Positions 24,401 through 37,000 of a stretch of 64,000 bases of DNA are shown here, one piece after another. Under the pieces are notes generated by a model, which was not told the DNA's origin, did not search any database, and saw only the letters and a list, made by a program, of their open reading frames with translations. Where the stretch lies: contig JASFXZ010000032.1 in NCBI GenBank assembly GCA_032209605.1, forward strand, positions 6,449,722-6,513,721, given 5' to 3'. The first letter of the stretch is position 1. Each line of letters opens with the position of its first letter. Made by a program: the position numbers and the translations under genes. The stretch is from Mactromeris polynyma. Lineage: Eukaryota > Mollusca > Bivalvia > Venerida > Mactridae.

Positions 24401-26568
24401 AAAAAGTTGGACGTGGCAAGAACGAAAGGTGATACACGACAGATTGCTACATTGGAAACAGATTTACAAAGAGCGAGTGTTGATTCGTCAAGAACGACGA
24501 AGAATTTGGAGCAGCAAGCCGACAAATTTGAATTGGAAAAATTACAAGATGCAAAGGTATGGTGGAGCAAGTATTGTCATATATATATACAGTCCAGTGT
24601 TTTTTTCCACCCTTTTGTGAATGGGGCCGGGGCCTGTAGAATTGTGAAAATAGCGTCGAATTGCCCATTACTGTGTATGTCATAGTTTGCTTAAAATAAA
24701 ATGATACTGATTTACATGACCTCATGTAGTACACTATAGCAGTGTATTAATCTGTAGTATAGCAGTTAAAATATTGTTAGTCTGATTGATCAATATTCGT
24801 AAACAAAAACCTGAAAATATTAAGTGGCCTGAATTGTGAATATTATGCCTGATTTTTGTGAAAAAAACATACTTTTGGCAATTCTGAATGGGTCCCAATT
24901 TCGGCCCCATTTTGGGGCAAAAAAAACACTGCAGTCGGACCTTGTTTATTCGACAACCTTGTATCTGAATACTTGGTATCATCCGAAATAAATATCATGC
25001 ATTTTGGATAGTTTGGAAGGTGAAATTAATTCACTTTAGTGCCCCAGAAGGAATGCATTTAATGTTAACATACTGTTTGTCTGTATGTCCATGAGTCTGT
25101 ATGTCTGTCCAGAACTTTGTTAGTAATCTTGGTGATTAATTAGAGTAGAATGAATTTTTTACAACATAACTTATTAGCAAATAATATGCTAGAGGGATTT
25201 AAAAATGTTCAGTGCAATAGAGATATCAACTAAAAAACTATTGGTTTTATTTTATTTCAGAAAATATTGACAGATTTTGTGACGATAGAAATGGCGTTCC
25301 ATGCGAAAGCTTTGGAAGTTTATTCTCAGTGCTACCAAAGTTTAAACAATATCAGTGTGGATCAAGATATTAAGGTATTTTCAGATAATAAAATTAATAT
25401 TGTGGGTCTTTAATCCTTAGGGTGGGGTTCGAACCTGCTTCAAAAAGGGCAAGTGATTAGAAGTCGGTAACACTAACCACTCAGTCATGGAGGCGCGTGT
25501 TATGAATATTACTTTTTATTTGATCATTATAAATTAATTTTTGATTTCACACTTGTATTGCTGTAATGTTCTCATTTACAATTTGAACTAAGATAATGTA
25601 TCCAGTGAGGTTGAATATTGTTTAACTAGTTTCCATGTAACTGAAGTTCAAAATTGCATGTATTCATTTACCCTAAACCAAATGCATTAAGGAATATGTA
25701 TTGATTTTAGACATTTAGATCCAAGATGCGTCCATCAAGCAGTGCAACAAGAATCAATGCCGCTCGGACCGGTTCTGTATCATCTCTCAACTCAAACTCG
25801 GCTTACGAGGACACGCCTAGAGCTGAATTACAAGGTTCCTCTCCGCAAAGATTACAACAACAAAGACAGCAGCCAGCTAGGCCAACAACTAATGGTGTTG
25901 GGGTGAGATATTTTCCACAGTCTGGGTCCTTAGATAAAAATGTTTGAACCAGTCACAGAATACAGCATCACAAAAATGTTCACATTACTTGATTATTGAC
26001 ATTATACTTCATGAAATAAAAAGGGATCGGAATTTTCAGCCAATCGGCAGATTTCTGTTTTTTTGACACCTGCTAGCATCATTTTTGAGATTGATGTGAA
26101 TCTGACCAGATAGCTCGAGGGAGGAGGGGTTAGCATGTGATAACCATATTTCTGCGACACAGCACAAAATTCGGTGGAGTTTTTTACTAACATAGATGTT
26201 TTATAGTTCTATTTTTAGACAGCATAGTCAGTCATGTGTATAGGATTTCCTCCTTTTTTTGTTCTTTGCTGTTCTAAGCCCGGTTGTAAATCACTTTATT
26301 TATTAAACAAGTTGTTAGAAAAGTTATGTTATTGGTCCTAGAGCATTATTGGTATGTGATATTAGTAACAATTCCGTAGCGTTACATACGTTTACATTAA
26401 TGTATATTGTAGAATATGATGGATGACGATGATGATGACGATGAGGAAGAGGAGACCGATGATGAAGAAGGTGAGACAGAGGAAGATAGCGAAGAAGAGG
26501 AAACAGAAGCAGAGACAGACAGAGGAGTTCATCAAGTACGAGCCATAAAACCAGCGCAGAGAAGATGA
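15469..26568 (+). CDS. CIBAR1-like: CIBAR-A: FAM92/CIBAR family BAR-domain protein, nine exons
   Basis: Coding exons: 15469-15500, 17588-17662, 18277-18330, 21189-21304, 22038-22162, 24281-24556, 25261-25374, 25711-25902, 26413-26568 (TGA). They sum to 1140 bp and 379 residues, all junctions GT-AG and in frame. Exons 4-7 (about residues 55-264) form the FAM92 BAR domain, shown by VEKSFGQMCETF, TRKTARLRDK, LSAIQDYRNAQ and FVTIEMAFHAKALEVY, which match family signatures I know from CIBAR1. Exons 1-3 give a Pro-rich N-terminus; exon 8 is Ser/Gln-rich and exon 9 is an Asp/Glu tail ending in basic PAQRR. Family members act at the ciliary base and bind Chibby; that role is inferred here. Exon 2 is ended at GTAAGT (17663), because the earlier GT at 17641 would give a stop in exon 3. 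The first three exons are less certain than the rest. Confidence 0.85.
15780..15905 (-). repeat. tRNA-derived SINE-like unit, copy 1 (CIBAR-A intron 1)
   Basis: On the minus strand it contains GGTTAGCTCTGTCAGTACAG (A-box region) and a weakened B box GGATTTGAGCCCC, separated as in a tRNA. It matches the two units near 52.2-52.5 kb, including the GGTGTGGGGT leader and the ACTAGT anticodon-arm segment. It is too altered to be a working tRNA gene. Confidence 0.6.
16391..16725. mobile_element. MITE with 38-bp terminal inverted repeats (CIBAR-A intron 1)
   Basis: The first 38 bp (beginning GTTCTCACATCTACAATATT) and the reverse complement of the last 38 bp (GTTCCCACATCTACAACATT) differ at only two positions. 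TA flanks both sides (16389-16390 and 16726-16727), consistent with a TA target duplication. Length is 335 bp with no coding capacity. The near-identity of the ends suggests fairly recent activity. Confidence 0.75.
18075..18244 (+). repeat. Tandem duplication, 85-bp period (CIBAR-A intron 2)
   Basis: Two almost identical 85-bp copies start with TTATTTGAATTATTTTTCAT (18075 and 18160). The array ends 32 bases before exon 3, so the second copy lies next to the acceptor region. Confidence 0.8.
20115..20571. mobile_element. hAT-like MITE with 8-bp target duplication (CIBAR-A intron 3)
   Basis: The element begins TAGGGTTGTCATTGAT and ends ATCAATGACGGCCCTA, an inverted repeat of about 17 bp with two mismatches. 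It is flanked by AGTTTAAT on the left and AGTTCAAT on the right, an 8-bp duplication with one change, the hAT hallmark. At 457 bp with no open frame, it is non-autonomous. Confidence 0.7.
20786..21125. mobile_element. piggyBac-like TTAA MITE, copy A (CIBAR-A intron 3)
   Basis: The left end is TTAA followed by AGGTAGATAATC. The right end is GTATCTACCTGTAA, an inverted repeat with the TTAA altered to GTAA. The centre carries the family block GCGTAGGTCAGGATAGAA. It ends 63 bases before exon 4. Confidence 0.6.
22281..24056 (+). repeat. 83-bp satellite-like array, about 21 copies (CIBAR-A intron 5)
   Basis: The unit begins GGTCAATAAATAGACTTTGA and ends CTTTTCCTACATGTT. It repeats at exactly 83 bp (22308, 22391, 22474 and so on) to about 24050. 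Two diagnostic sites define subtypes: GCTC...TAGGC dominates the 5' copies, GGTC...TAGAC forms a uniform block from 23304 onward, and mixed units lie between. One unit near 23025 has a CCCTCCG variant. The array fills most of the 2.1-kb intron. Copies are near-identical, which points to recent unequal exchange. Confidence 0.95.
24072..24260 (+). mobile_element. Pogo-like MITE, family I, next to CIBAR-A exon 6
   Basis: It directly follows the 83-bp array, beginning CAATAAACCTCACTTAAAG and ending GTTGAGGGTTCACTG. It is diverged from the family in its middle. It ends only 20 bases before exon 6, so the branch-point region of that acceptor probably lies in element-derived sequence. Confidence 0.6.
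24931..25000. mobile_element. Pogo-like MITE, family II, fragment (CIBAR-A intron 6)
   Basis: The end CAGTCGGACCTTGTTTATTC is followed by ATCCGAAATAAATATCA, matching one end of the complete family II copies at 38106 and 59968. The other end is missing. Confidence 0.5.
25415..25502 (-). repeat. tRNA-like SINE unit (CIBAR-A intron 7)
   Basis: The minus strand reads TGACTGAGTGGTTAGTG (A box) and, 40 or so bases on, CAGGTTCGAACCCCAC (a perfect B box). The arms do not pair as in a full tRNA, so it is read as a tRNA-derived SINE head. Confidence 0.5.
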
Positions 26569-26866
26569 GACAACATACAGATATCTAGCGTCAAAGAGAA
26601 TGCCAGTGATGTATACAGAGATATACTCTGCTAGTGATACTCCATGCTCTGAGCATACATTTGTATACAGATATTCAGTTTATCACAGTTTATTCAAGTG
26701 TTAGAACAGCAAACTTTATGCATGGATAACACACAGAGGTTAAGCGCAAAACTACGATAAATGCTATTAATCAGTGAGTTACATTAGTTTTGCACCAAAC
26801 TCTGGAAATGAAATTTTGCGCAGAACATTCTGAAGGATGAAAGTGAAACTAGATTATCTGGGTATG

Positions 26867-26872
26867 AATAAA
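26867..26872 (+). terminator. Candidate polyadenylation signal of CIBAR-A
   Basis: An AATAAA hexamer lies 298 bases after the CIBAR-A stop codon. Later hexamers exist (for example near 27915), so a longer 3' UTR is equally possible. Confidence 0.4.
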
Positions 26873-29141
26873 GAAGCACATGGCAAGGGTGTCAATAAGA
26901 GCAGGTACAATTACCCAGTAACTTAAGCATCATCACCAAGCTACATTTCTTGTGAGAATGATCAATAGTTAAGGGAAGAACCACCAAGACTCCGCCTACT
27001 TTTGGTGATTTCCCTCCTACTTCAAGAATAAGTGACACCCCTGACATGGACTTGGTTTGCTTTCGCCCCTCAGTGCTGAGTCTGTTTTGTAATGCCATAT
27101 TTTCTTGTTAAACAGACAAGCAATGTGTTTTGTGCATCCTGGTTATCCAGTCTCTGGAATTCACTTAATTGATCACCGGTTGTAGTTTAGTCTTGTTTGT
27201 GATATTTATTGGTTCTGGTGCTGACACAGTAGGCTAGCATTACTTAGTTTGGTAGGATTTCACATAAGGTTGCATCCTATGGAACCTATTATTGAACATT
27301 TTTGCATTATCTACTTACTTATAGTGAATTTTTAGTTGAAATTCAGTCTATCTCTTAGATATCAACAATAGAGCGACCAAGTCTAAGGTGTTTGGTTGTG
27401 CATATTTTGTTAATATATTTTAATACTTTTTTGTTAAAATATGCGACCTGAAAACATATTTTTAATGAAAAAAATAAGATTAAGGCTTTGAAATGCTTTA
27501 TAAATACATTGGAACTACAATGGAACCTCTCCAGAGCGTCACCCTTGGGCTGATACAATTTTTGGCCATTGTTGCCAGGTTGTTGCTCTCTAGAGGTTAA
27601 ATTTGTTGTAAAAAATTTACTACCAGAAAAATGATAATGTAGGAGAGTTTGTTGTTCAAGAGAAGGTCGCTATGGCAATATTGCTTTGCATTTTGTTATT
27701 TTAGTTCAAAAACTTATTTGTTAAAGTACACATGCTTAAAACTTTTAATCAAGTAATATTTGATTATTAAGTAAAACTATAAAATTATAGTTCTTTAAGG
27801 TTTTTGTTCAAAATGAGTTTTGTTGAAGAGCCAATCACCATATTTTCTGGAAAAGCTCGACTTGTGGCCACTATTCCTGCTATTTAAAGGTTAATTCTGA
27901 CGGGGTGAATTTGAAATAAACTACTGGTATTTTTATATTTTTGTACAAGATAGCTTTAGGACAAATTTAAAACTTGCTTTATTTATCACAAATTTGTCTA
28001 TTAATTAGGTTTTCACAAATTTGTCTATTAATGGAATTTTCAGTAATTTGTATATTAAGTAAATTTTCACAAATTTTGTCTATTAATTAAATTTAATTAG
28101 TTATATTGGCCCCAGTAATTAGTGCATAGTGCAATACTGTTGTCTCTTTATTTGAAATAATTAGCCAATCACTTTTGTCCTTGTTTTTCTGTATGTTCTT
28201 TTTAAAATGCTGCATCATAGAATTTATTTACGTCTATTTCTTAGTTAAAATTGTTTATAAATATAATTGATTGAAGGATTTTAAGTTGATATTCATATAT
28301 TTTTTTTTAACATTTTTTGAAGCATTTTCATGCAAACATTGGTGCTTTTTCTCTCATAGATATTTTTGCTATACAACTGAAGCTTTCATAGTTTTCTAAT
28401 ACAGTTATGTTCTCGTATTTAGTTGTGAACTTTTTACAGACTTTTCAATGTCAATCAGATGAATACACTTTGGGTTGTGACTATATTAACTAAGGTAATG
28501 AGAGTTTTGGAATTGCTGAATGTTTTTGGTGAATTTGTTATATTTAAGTTTTTTATTTGGGCGGCTAAGTTGTGAAAGTGTGCCAAAAAGTTGTGATAGT
28601 GTGTTATTTGTTGAGCATGTTTCGTTCTTTTGTTTTGCCTAATATGGTAGTTTGGTGTACATATATACATGTATTGTATCTTTATGGGTAGAGTAAACAC
28701 ATGAACTATTTTACTGACAATATCTGTATGTTTTTACACAAAATTGTCTCTGTTCGTAATTTTTTCAATATATATTTTCATTCGTATTGTTCGAAAAAAG
28801 TTTTTGCAGCAAGTTGGTACAGAGTAAATGAATTTATGACCAACTTCTTACTTGAATCTCAGGCAAAAATACTTGAATTTTCATTTTTAAATAGTTTTGT
28901 CTTTCCACGTAGACAAGACATGTACAGTGTTAACTTTTCCGTCCATATTTTTTGTATGTGTCTTTTTCTGTTTTTGTCTATCAAATTACTGATGATGGTC
29001 ATATTGTTATAGTCCTGATCAGTTATATGTTAATTTTTCCCTTGTGCCTTAGTGATCTGTACGATAGTGCTTTAACGATTTCCCCTATCCCCGTTTTCTT
29101 CTTCCGGCTCCTGTAACTTAATAGGGCCGCATATTTTTCTA

Positions 29142-29337
29142 CAGTAAACCCTCAATAATAAGACCACCCTTGGGACCCCACTTAAAGACCACCTCAATAG
29201 GAAGACCACTTCAAAATTAAGAACACAATTGCTAAGTCCATGTTCACTGTTTTGCTCTTTATTTAACCTCAACAAGAAGACCATGAAAACCTGTTTTCAA
29301 GGGTCCCAATGATGGTCTTATTGTTTAGCTTTTACTG
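29142..29337 (+). mobile_element. Pogo-like MITE, family I, intergenic copy
   Basis: The left end is CAGTAAACCCTCAATAATAA and the right end TTGTTTAGCTTTTACTG. The internal family block GAACACAATTGCTAAGTCCA is present. Length is 196 bp. Confidence 0.65.
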
Positions 29338-31198
29338 CACCAGTATTTCAAAGTATGAACTTTTACCATCCCTTAAATGGGAAATAATACCCTGTAAAAT
29401 TAATGACAATTTGAACTTTACTGTTGATTGTTCTACTGAATGGCTTGTTTTATTCATATAGAACTGAATTATTTACTGTAATTGATGGAAGTGAGACAAG
29501 TCTTATCTGTTGCTTTATTCATAACAAGCGGTTAGCGCCAGAATCTACCATCTCCCTAATAAATATATATGAAGATAGTGGGTTCTGGCACTAAAACCTC
29601 AATATGTTGATAGATTAGTTTCGCTTTTCAAACCTCGACATATTCGGTATAATCCTGTATACATGTATAAAGATTTATTTGTTATCAGCCGTTATCATTA
29701 TGACTATGGTGAATATTTTGTCACTATGTTTCATGTATTCTTCAATAAAATGAAATGAATCTAGTTATTGCACGAGTTTGTTTAAATACTCCGGCCAGTT
29801 CTTATACAATCAACTCTGGTAACCGCGCCATTCATTACAACAGAATGTTGGTTTTACAACACAAATCCAGAGGAAAGGAATCTGCTCAGTCATCGATCAA
29901 ATTCAATTTAAGATGTAATTAAATCTTATATATATTTTTGTAATATTAAGGCACAACAACACAATTCCATGAAAAAATAATTTCTATGAAGTTTGATCAA
30001 AATCTATGCAGTGGTTTAGGAGGAGATGTCATCGGGTCAGATATTTTATTTCGAATAATACATAGGCCGATACCCGCAAATTCTTATTGTTCAGTCAATC
30101 AGTGTACGAGGAGCAGATGACGTGAATAACAAATAAAATGACTTTTAAAATAGATTCTATTTATTCTATCTCATACAAACAGTTATAATTGTAAAAATTA
30201 AAAAAATAAAACATGAAAATAAATAAATATTAACACAATAACTCAGAAGCAATATTAGATACAACAAATGAAAGCAAACTTACGTTGATGGTCTCACACT
30301 AGAAACATGTACATAGGACAGACTGCCCATATTGTATGGTAACTGAGATGTGGGGATGTATACAAATATATTGAAGGTTAAATCAAAAAGGTATTTTAAA
30401 AATAATTCTCAATAATGTTAGCTAGCAGTACCCCCATCGACCATTATTTGGAGTGGGATGGTACATTGTTTCCTCGATTTTGTCTATAATTCTAAATGCA
30501 AAAACTTGCATGGAAAAGCGAAAATATTAATGTAAGGCCCCTTACTGACCCTTGAGTCAATGTAAGACGGACATGTGTTAAGAAAAGCCATAAGAGTAAA
30601 GTTTCTTGATTTTCAAACTTTCATCATCCATTTCTGGTCGTTTGGAACAATTATAGCGAATTTGTCAGTAAATAATTAATTTGGTACACAACATCCAAGG
30701 ATTAGCACGATTTACAAACGCTCTCCATTTTAGAGGGGTAAAACTTATCCATTTAATTACATGTCCTATCAAACTTACCGTTGATAATGAATAGATTAAA
30801 TACTTTTGTAAACACTGAAATTTTCCTGGTTAAATTAAAACAATGATCCAGTACACATACAGGTAACAAAATATCTTGTTCACTTGATTCAGAACCCAAA
30901 GTTTTGTTTCCGTGGCACAAAAATACTGGCATTTTCTGTTTGGGGGGTTTTAGGGTAGGACATAGCATATAAATTCTGCATGTCAAATAAACTGACAATA
31001 ATATTGTATGATGCAACTACAATGCTACATCATAAATTTAACCACAAAAATATTAAAAGGAAGAGGAAATAAATAAATATATACCACATTTAAAACATAT
31101 ATACCAGTATATATACATACCACCAATCAATCCTACAACATTTCAGACCAATTGCAACATGTTCCATTTTCTAATCCCTGCTATCACAGACATATAAA

Positions 31199-31453
31199 TA
31201 TATACTCCATGCCATTAAAAACGCAACTAAAAAGTGTCCAAGTCAACATGGTGACATAATAAAGAAATAAGTATGTTAATTCTCAAAAATTATTTCCTAA
31301 TCTTAATCAGTTATTAAATATGAATACTAGGGCCATAGTTAGATTTCTTTTTGATGAATTATTAACACATTTGTAACAATAAAACGCATTTAACACTAGG
31401 AACAAAATGAAGGCAAAAGTGATATAGTTGCGTTTTTAATGGCGTTAAGTATA
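31199..31453. mobile_element. MITE with TATACTCCATGCCATTAAAA end, intact copy
   Basis: The left end carries ATGCCATTAAAAACGCAACT; the right end carries AGTTGCGTTTTTAATGGCGT, giving an inverted repeat of 25 bp or more. The interior aligns in reverse orientation with the interrupted copy at 42086-42603. It is about 255 bp and non-coding. Confidence 0.7.
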
Positions 31454-31789
31454 TCTAAGCACAATATCTATCACATGTTCCCAAAAATAAAAGTAAAACG
31501 ACAAAATACAATTAGCATACATAAATACACAATATACTGGCAGTGACTAAATTTGCTACATAGTCTAATGCAACAAATAAATGTAGATATAATGTACCAA
31601 TTCTTTAGGTACTAATGAGATTATCAGAAATATGACTGACGACTAAGTGGACGTTTATGTGTTTCAGTGTAAGGTCGAACGTTTATTCACCGAATGAACA
31701 GTGGACAGAATATTTTCTCGAGTGGCATCGACTTTCATACCCTTAATGTTAGAATTCTTATTAGCTTCAATTGTTGTATTTTATACATT

Positions 31790-31994
31790 TTAAAGGTAGA
31801 TTCTCTTACATGTTTCCAAAAACCGCAAATACAAGTGTGCAATACCAGTACTTTCTATCCTGACCTATGTATGTGCTGTATCGGTCTCGTGTTTGCAGCT
31901 TTGAGAATGTTAAAAAACAGTTTTTTTTTAAGTTTGTCTGTATGAAGACATTACTTAACATATCTGGATAGAAAATTAGGCAATCTACCTTTAA
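31790..31994. mobile_element. piggyBac-like TTAA MITE, short intact copy B
   Basis: TTAA then AGGTAGATTC on the left, and AATCTACCT then TTAA on the right, make this the clearest example of the TTAA-flanked ends. At 205 bp it lacks the centre found in the longer copies. Confidence 0.7.
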
Positions 31995-32162
31995 ATATCA
32001 TCTGTAAAATTTCATTCAATGACAGACAGTTAAAAGCTGACTATAAGACTATATACAAGAGACAGTTGAAAATATCACAGAATGGTAAGGGCAAGTACTG
32101 GAATCATATAACAAAGTTACATCCCTGACTTTATAATACTCCCCAAGGTGTATTGAGTATGG

Positions 32163-32226
32163 CGCTCAAACTCCAGAGTACCGCGCTCAAACTCCAGAGT
32201 ACTGCGCTCAAACTCCAGAGTACCAT
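32163..32226 (+). repeat. Short tandem repeat, three 21-22-bp units
   Basis: Three copies of GCGCTCAAACTCCAGAGTAC lie head-to-tail with single-base spacer differences. No function is visible. Confidence 0.8.
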
Positions 32227-33311
32227 TCTCATGTACACTATGGCTCAGTATACTGCATATTAAGTGGTAATGTTTGTGAGGTGGAACAATTTACAATTTT
32301 CGCAAATTCACAAAATTTGAAAACAATTTCCACAACATAAATTTCCACTTCCATATATTTTTCCTACGCACCGTGTAGCTGATACTTTGAGTCCGGTACT
32401 CAATGGAGTCACATCGAATACACTGCAATACTTGGAGTCCTACCTTAACTTTTGGAAAATTATATAAAATTAAAAAATTAATTTTACGATGTGAAGATAT
32501 TATAAACAAACTGATTTCGCAAACTTTTGGACATGCGATATTATCCACTTATACAGTATGCAAACATATCAATAAACAGATTAGTATAGATGTCATATTT
32601 CAGGATTAAACTGAACATGGTAATGTTTTATCAGACTACATTACATTGGCCTGTCACATGTTTTTCGTAGCGAAATGTAATTGCAATGTAAATATTATGA
32701 TATATTTCCAACAATGTATACACAATGGCTGTCATGAGCATGCAATGTTTACAATTCTCGCAAAAATTTAACATAACCACATAATTATGCAATTTTTTTT
32801 TAATTTCTTTCAATTTCTAAGTTACCTGGCAACATAAGTAAAACATGTATATGTGAGCGACTAGTTTTGCTTTATAACTTGACATGAAGTATTTTTGATA
32901 CTGATCAGAATTTTGTATAATATTCTCAGATGTAACACAGACAAATATGGAAGTCAAAACAGGACACTGTGACAGCATTTAACATATAGCAGCGACTAAG
33001 CGTTATACATAAGTTTAACTAAAATTATCAAAAAATAAAAATAGCATAAATAAATTTATACCTATAAATGAAAATACACATGTATACAACTTAAAATCTA
33101 TCCTTTCTTTCAATCCAAATTTCAGTAGAATGTAAAAAAAATAATCAAATATAGCATGCACAATTGTTTTACTTTCCAATCATTGACGAAAATCTTTTAA
33201 AGGGATAATATTTTTTAAGCTATGGTACAATTAAAATAAATAAACTTTTCTCACTTAAAGTTACTAAACTTTGACAAAACAATAACAACCGAATACATGT
33301 AGAATTAACTA

Positions 33312-33396
33312 CAGTAAAACCTCAATGATACTACTACCCTAGGAACCCTTGAAAAGTGGTCTTATTATTAAGGTAGTCTTAATATTGAGGTTGAAA
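33312..33396. mobile_element. Pogo-like MITE, family I, truncated
   Basis: It begins CAGTAAAACCTCAATGATAC and reaches TCTTAATATTGAGGTTG before running into poly-A. This is about half of the family length, and the other end is absent. Confidence 0.55.
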
Positions 33397-34016
33397 AAAA
33401 AAATCTTCACAAAAATAAATTCTGGTTGTCATGGTAACAAAGCAAATGTCACGTATATACATATGAAAAGGACTAGCAGCTTACAAGCTTTTTTATTTAT
33501 AAAATGATAATCTTTATTACCTCCACTACAGGAGAGCAATTAAGTTACCCATATCAAGATTTTTCAGTTATCACTGCTTGCAGTATTATGACCGAGTTTG
33601 TAGACCAGTCTCAGAATGCAGCCTTGCCATTGGTCAATTTTAAAAACTGAGCTAAAAAACAACCAATCCCAGCTCAGAACCAAAAATTTACCTTCTTATC
33701 ACTTCATAATAGGTAACATGAAATATAAAGTTTTCAAACTACATGTAATTTGTGGTATTTCAGGTAGTAAATATCCAGAAATAAGAATATTCTAATATTT
33801 TCCCCCAAAATTAGCAGAAAAAAGCAACATTAACTAATAGTTCCTACAATGGGAGAGTTCTGAAGTTTCAAATGGTCTGAGACCAACTTCTTTTGATTTG
33901 ACGTTTATCATATATTAAGCTCTCAGGTAAATTCCTTTAACGATAAATGTTTGTAAGACAAATCTATCACAATGTTGCTTTAATTAAACATTCTAACATC
34001 CTAGAAATTAATAGTT

Positions 34017-37000
34017 TCATTGTCGTCGCATTGGTCTGGAATATGGCTGAGGGTCATCTTCGTAGTCATCATCATCATCGTCATCTTCATCATCATCTTC
34101 GTCAGCATCAGCATACATCGATTTCTAAAATATTTAGAACAGAGACATACTAGTCGAAGTAAGATTGAATACACAGCATCTAGTTGCAATTTTCTTTCAT
34201 TCGCATAACTCCACAAATTTTATGAAATTATCTAAACAAATTTAATTGAACTGAAAGTGACGGAAATTTAACATCCAGTTGGATCTCGTTCGTTCAAATT
34301 CATCGGGTCCAAAATTTTATTTCGAATAAGAGATGGTTTCGAATAACCGATTTCAATTTAATGTGTATAAGAAGATACATCGGGACCTGATATTTATTTC
34401 GGATGATACCAAGTATTTGGATAGACGGTTGTTGAATACACTAGGTCTGACTGTAGGCTAAAACAGTGATACATGAATATATAAGTCAGGAAAGATGGAA
34501 AAAAGGAAACAAAACAGAAAACATTGCTTTGTTCATAAGTTAAAAATAAGTTAAAAACAATATTTTTTTCAATGATATGCAAACGATTGAGAGAAATAGT
34601 TGTAATATTAGTAAAAGCGTGCAAGTAAATATAATTATGGTACATGGTGAATTACACAGAAATACAAAGCTTAATGTAGATAGTAGTTCTACTGAATTAG
34701 GCTGAATGAATCTTGATACAAAACAAAATATCACATTGTGCATACTTCCACCTTTCTTAGCTGTGTTTAAACCCAGTATAAATTTTTTTTTTCCCAAATT
34801 GAATTTGGAATTCCTGAAGGTAATTCTAAATAAATTCTTACACAAAATTTAGCCAAACTAAAGGGTTTCTTTCATTAACAGACAACAGCCAAAATTAAAA
34901 TGGATACTAATCAGGACTCTAGAAATTATTTTATATAAAGTTCTCCCAGACTAATGTACTTGTTCATTTTGCATAGAACAGGGTATGGATTAACAGTTAA
35001 GTAGGCGTGCATAACAGACTTGTCCAGGACTCAGTCCAACTCAACTGTTGCCAAATCAGAAATTAGACTTGTCCGGGACATCGGGCTAGTGGATTTCTAG
35101 AGCCCTACTAATATGTATGTTTTATAAATGGTGCAATGATTAATCTAAGTTCAATTATTATCGGTTCTTTTTTATCATGCTTAGGTTCTGTACTGTCTTA
35201 CGAATATTCAGTTTGGTACATCAGATGACATTTGTATTTCTGAAGCAATGTTCTAGTCATAGAAGTTTATACTGACATTATGTTTTAGATACACAGCCAT
35301 TAGAATTGTTTACTTTATATGGGATACAAAGTGCTATTTCTAGGTATTGCTCTATTTTATTTTATAGTGTAACATACTGTTCTTATACTACTTACCAAGT
35401 CTACCAACTATCAATTATTGAGAATTTTTATGTATTACATATATTTATATAACCTAACCAAATAAACGAAAATGAAATGGTAATAATAACCAAAACTGAA
35501 CTGATAAATAGCTGTATCCAGCCCTAGTTGTGTATTTAAAAATTTACTTGTGTTTGCGTTATACCCAAAGTCCAGCGCATATTTTCATGCATCAATAAGT
35601 TCTGGAATTCTGCAACTTTGTTCAATTTGCAAAATTTGTAAACCTTTCCACGTCAATTACTTTATCACTTAACATATCACTTTCCCAAATGTTAATGCAC
35701 CCAAATTTCCAAATTGTATGAGTATCTGTTTTGTTTTAATAAACAGCAAACAAAAATCCAGCAGATGTCTTTGAATACACTCAAATACATAAGGAACAAA
35801 ACGCGAACATTTAACAAAACAAATCTATGTGAACATCTATGATACATCAAAGCAGCAACTAACACCTACACTTTGAATGCGTACTCGTTTTTCTGCGCTA
35901 GATGTGGTAGAATCTCCGTATGTATACGTGTAGGAGCTTCCTGTTGTGTACTCTCCTGACGTATATTCTGACGTACCCTCTGTCGATCTTACAGTAGAAC
36001 CGAGGGATGTTATTGTTCCCAGTGGGACTGCCATGCCTGGAGGAAGTTGTAATGACTCCGATCTCTGGGCCTGTTGTAAATTAAGCTTTCTGCTAAACTC
36101 CTGAAATGTATATAAGCACACTGAACGTTAAAACTGAAGCATGAAAATACATATAGTGCGTGCTCAACTTTCAGCCATTCGCTATTCGGCGCACCTATGG
36201 TTCCAAAAATCTCTGCACAATTACCCATGGGCTCTCAGAGTTTTGGGCATTACGGGGCCTGTAAACTGCCCCAGAGCTACATATGATCTAGGGGATTAGT
36301 AACTGTTAAAGTCCAATCTCTTTTGAAACACATGCAACACACTAAAACAAGAGAGTCAAATTATCTCCCTTACAATATATTCAAGCATACAAGATTTACT
36401 TCCCTTAAATTATCATTAGGATAATCTAACAGTAACCATAGTTTTATACAGACAATGAATGTAGATTAGAGAGTCAAATTATCTCCCTTACAATATATTC
36501 AAGCATACAAGATTTACTTCCCTTAAATTATCATTAGGATAATCTAACAGTAACCATAGTTACAGACAATAAATGTAGATTAGAGATTCAAATACTCACA
36601 TCAAGGTCATACTCCTCATCAATCATGGCGAGATTTTCGAAGCACTGAGAATAATATTCTATAGCCTTTGCATGAAACACCATTTCTATACTCACGAAAT
36701 CGGCTAATATACGCTGCAAATAAACAAATATAACGCAAGTATATTAAAATGTGTTGAAATATGTGAAATTCTTTTTCATTATTTTTTTTTATAAGTCGCA
36801 TAAATAACCCAGTCACATAGAACATTTCCAGCTACAAGGGAGCAGGTTAAACCCCAAGTGCCCCTTCTAGTATTTTATTGGCCTTTTATTTAGCCCCAAC
36901 TGGATAGTTTCCTCACTTCCTGTGTAGGATTCAAACTGGCAGTGGCGAGCAGTAAGCGATTTGATGTCAGTGACAATAAAAACTAGGTCATGGCAGCCAT

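Larger units (their letters stand above)
26569..34016. other. Intergenic region between the convergent CIBAR genes
   Basis: It holds the 3' UTRs of both genes and no coding signal I can support. Repeats within it are listed separately: MITEs at 29142, 31199, 31790 and 33312. There is also a short array of CACAAATTTGTCTATTAA-like units at about 27985-28092. AATAAA on the minus strand at 33492-33497 and 33513-33518 could end CIBAR-B transcripts. Confidence 0.5.
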
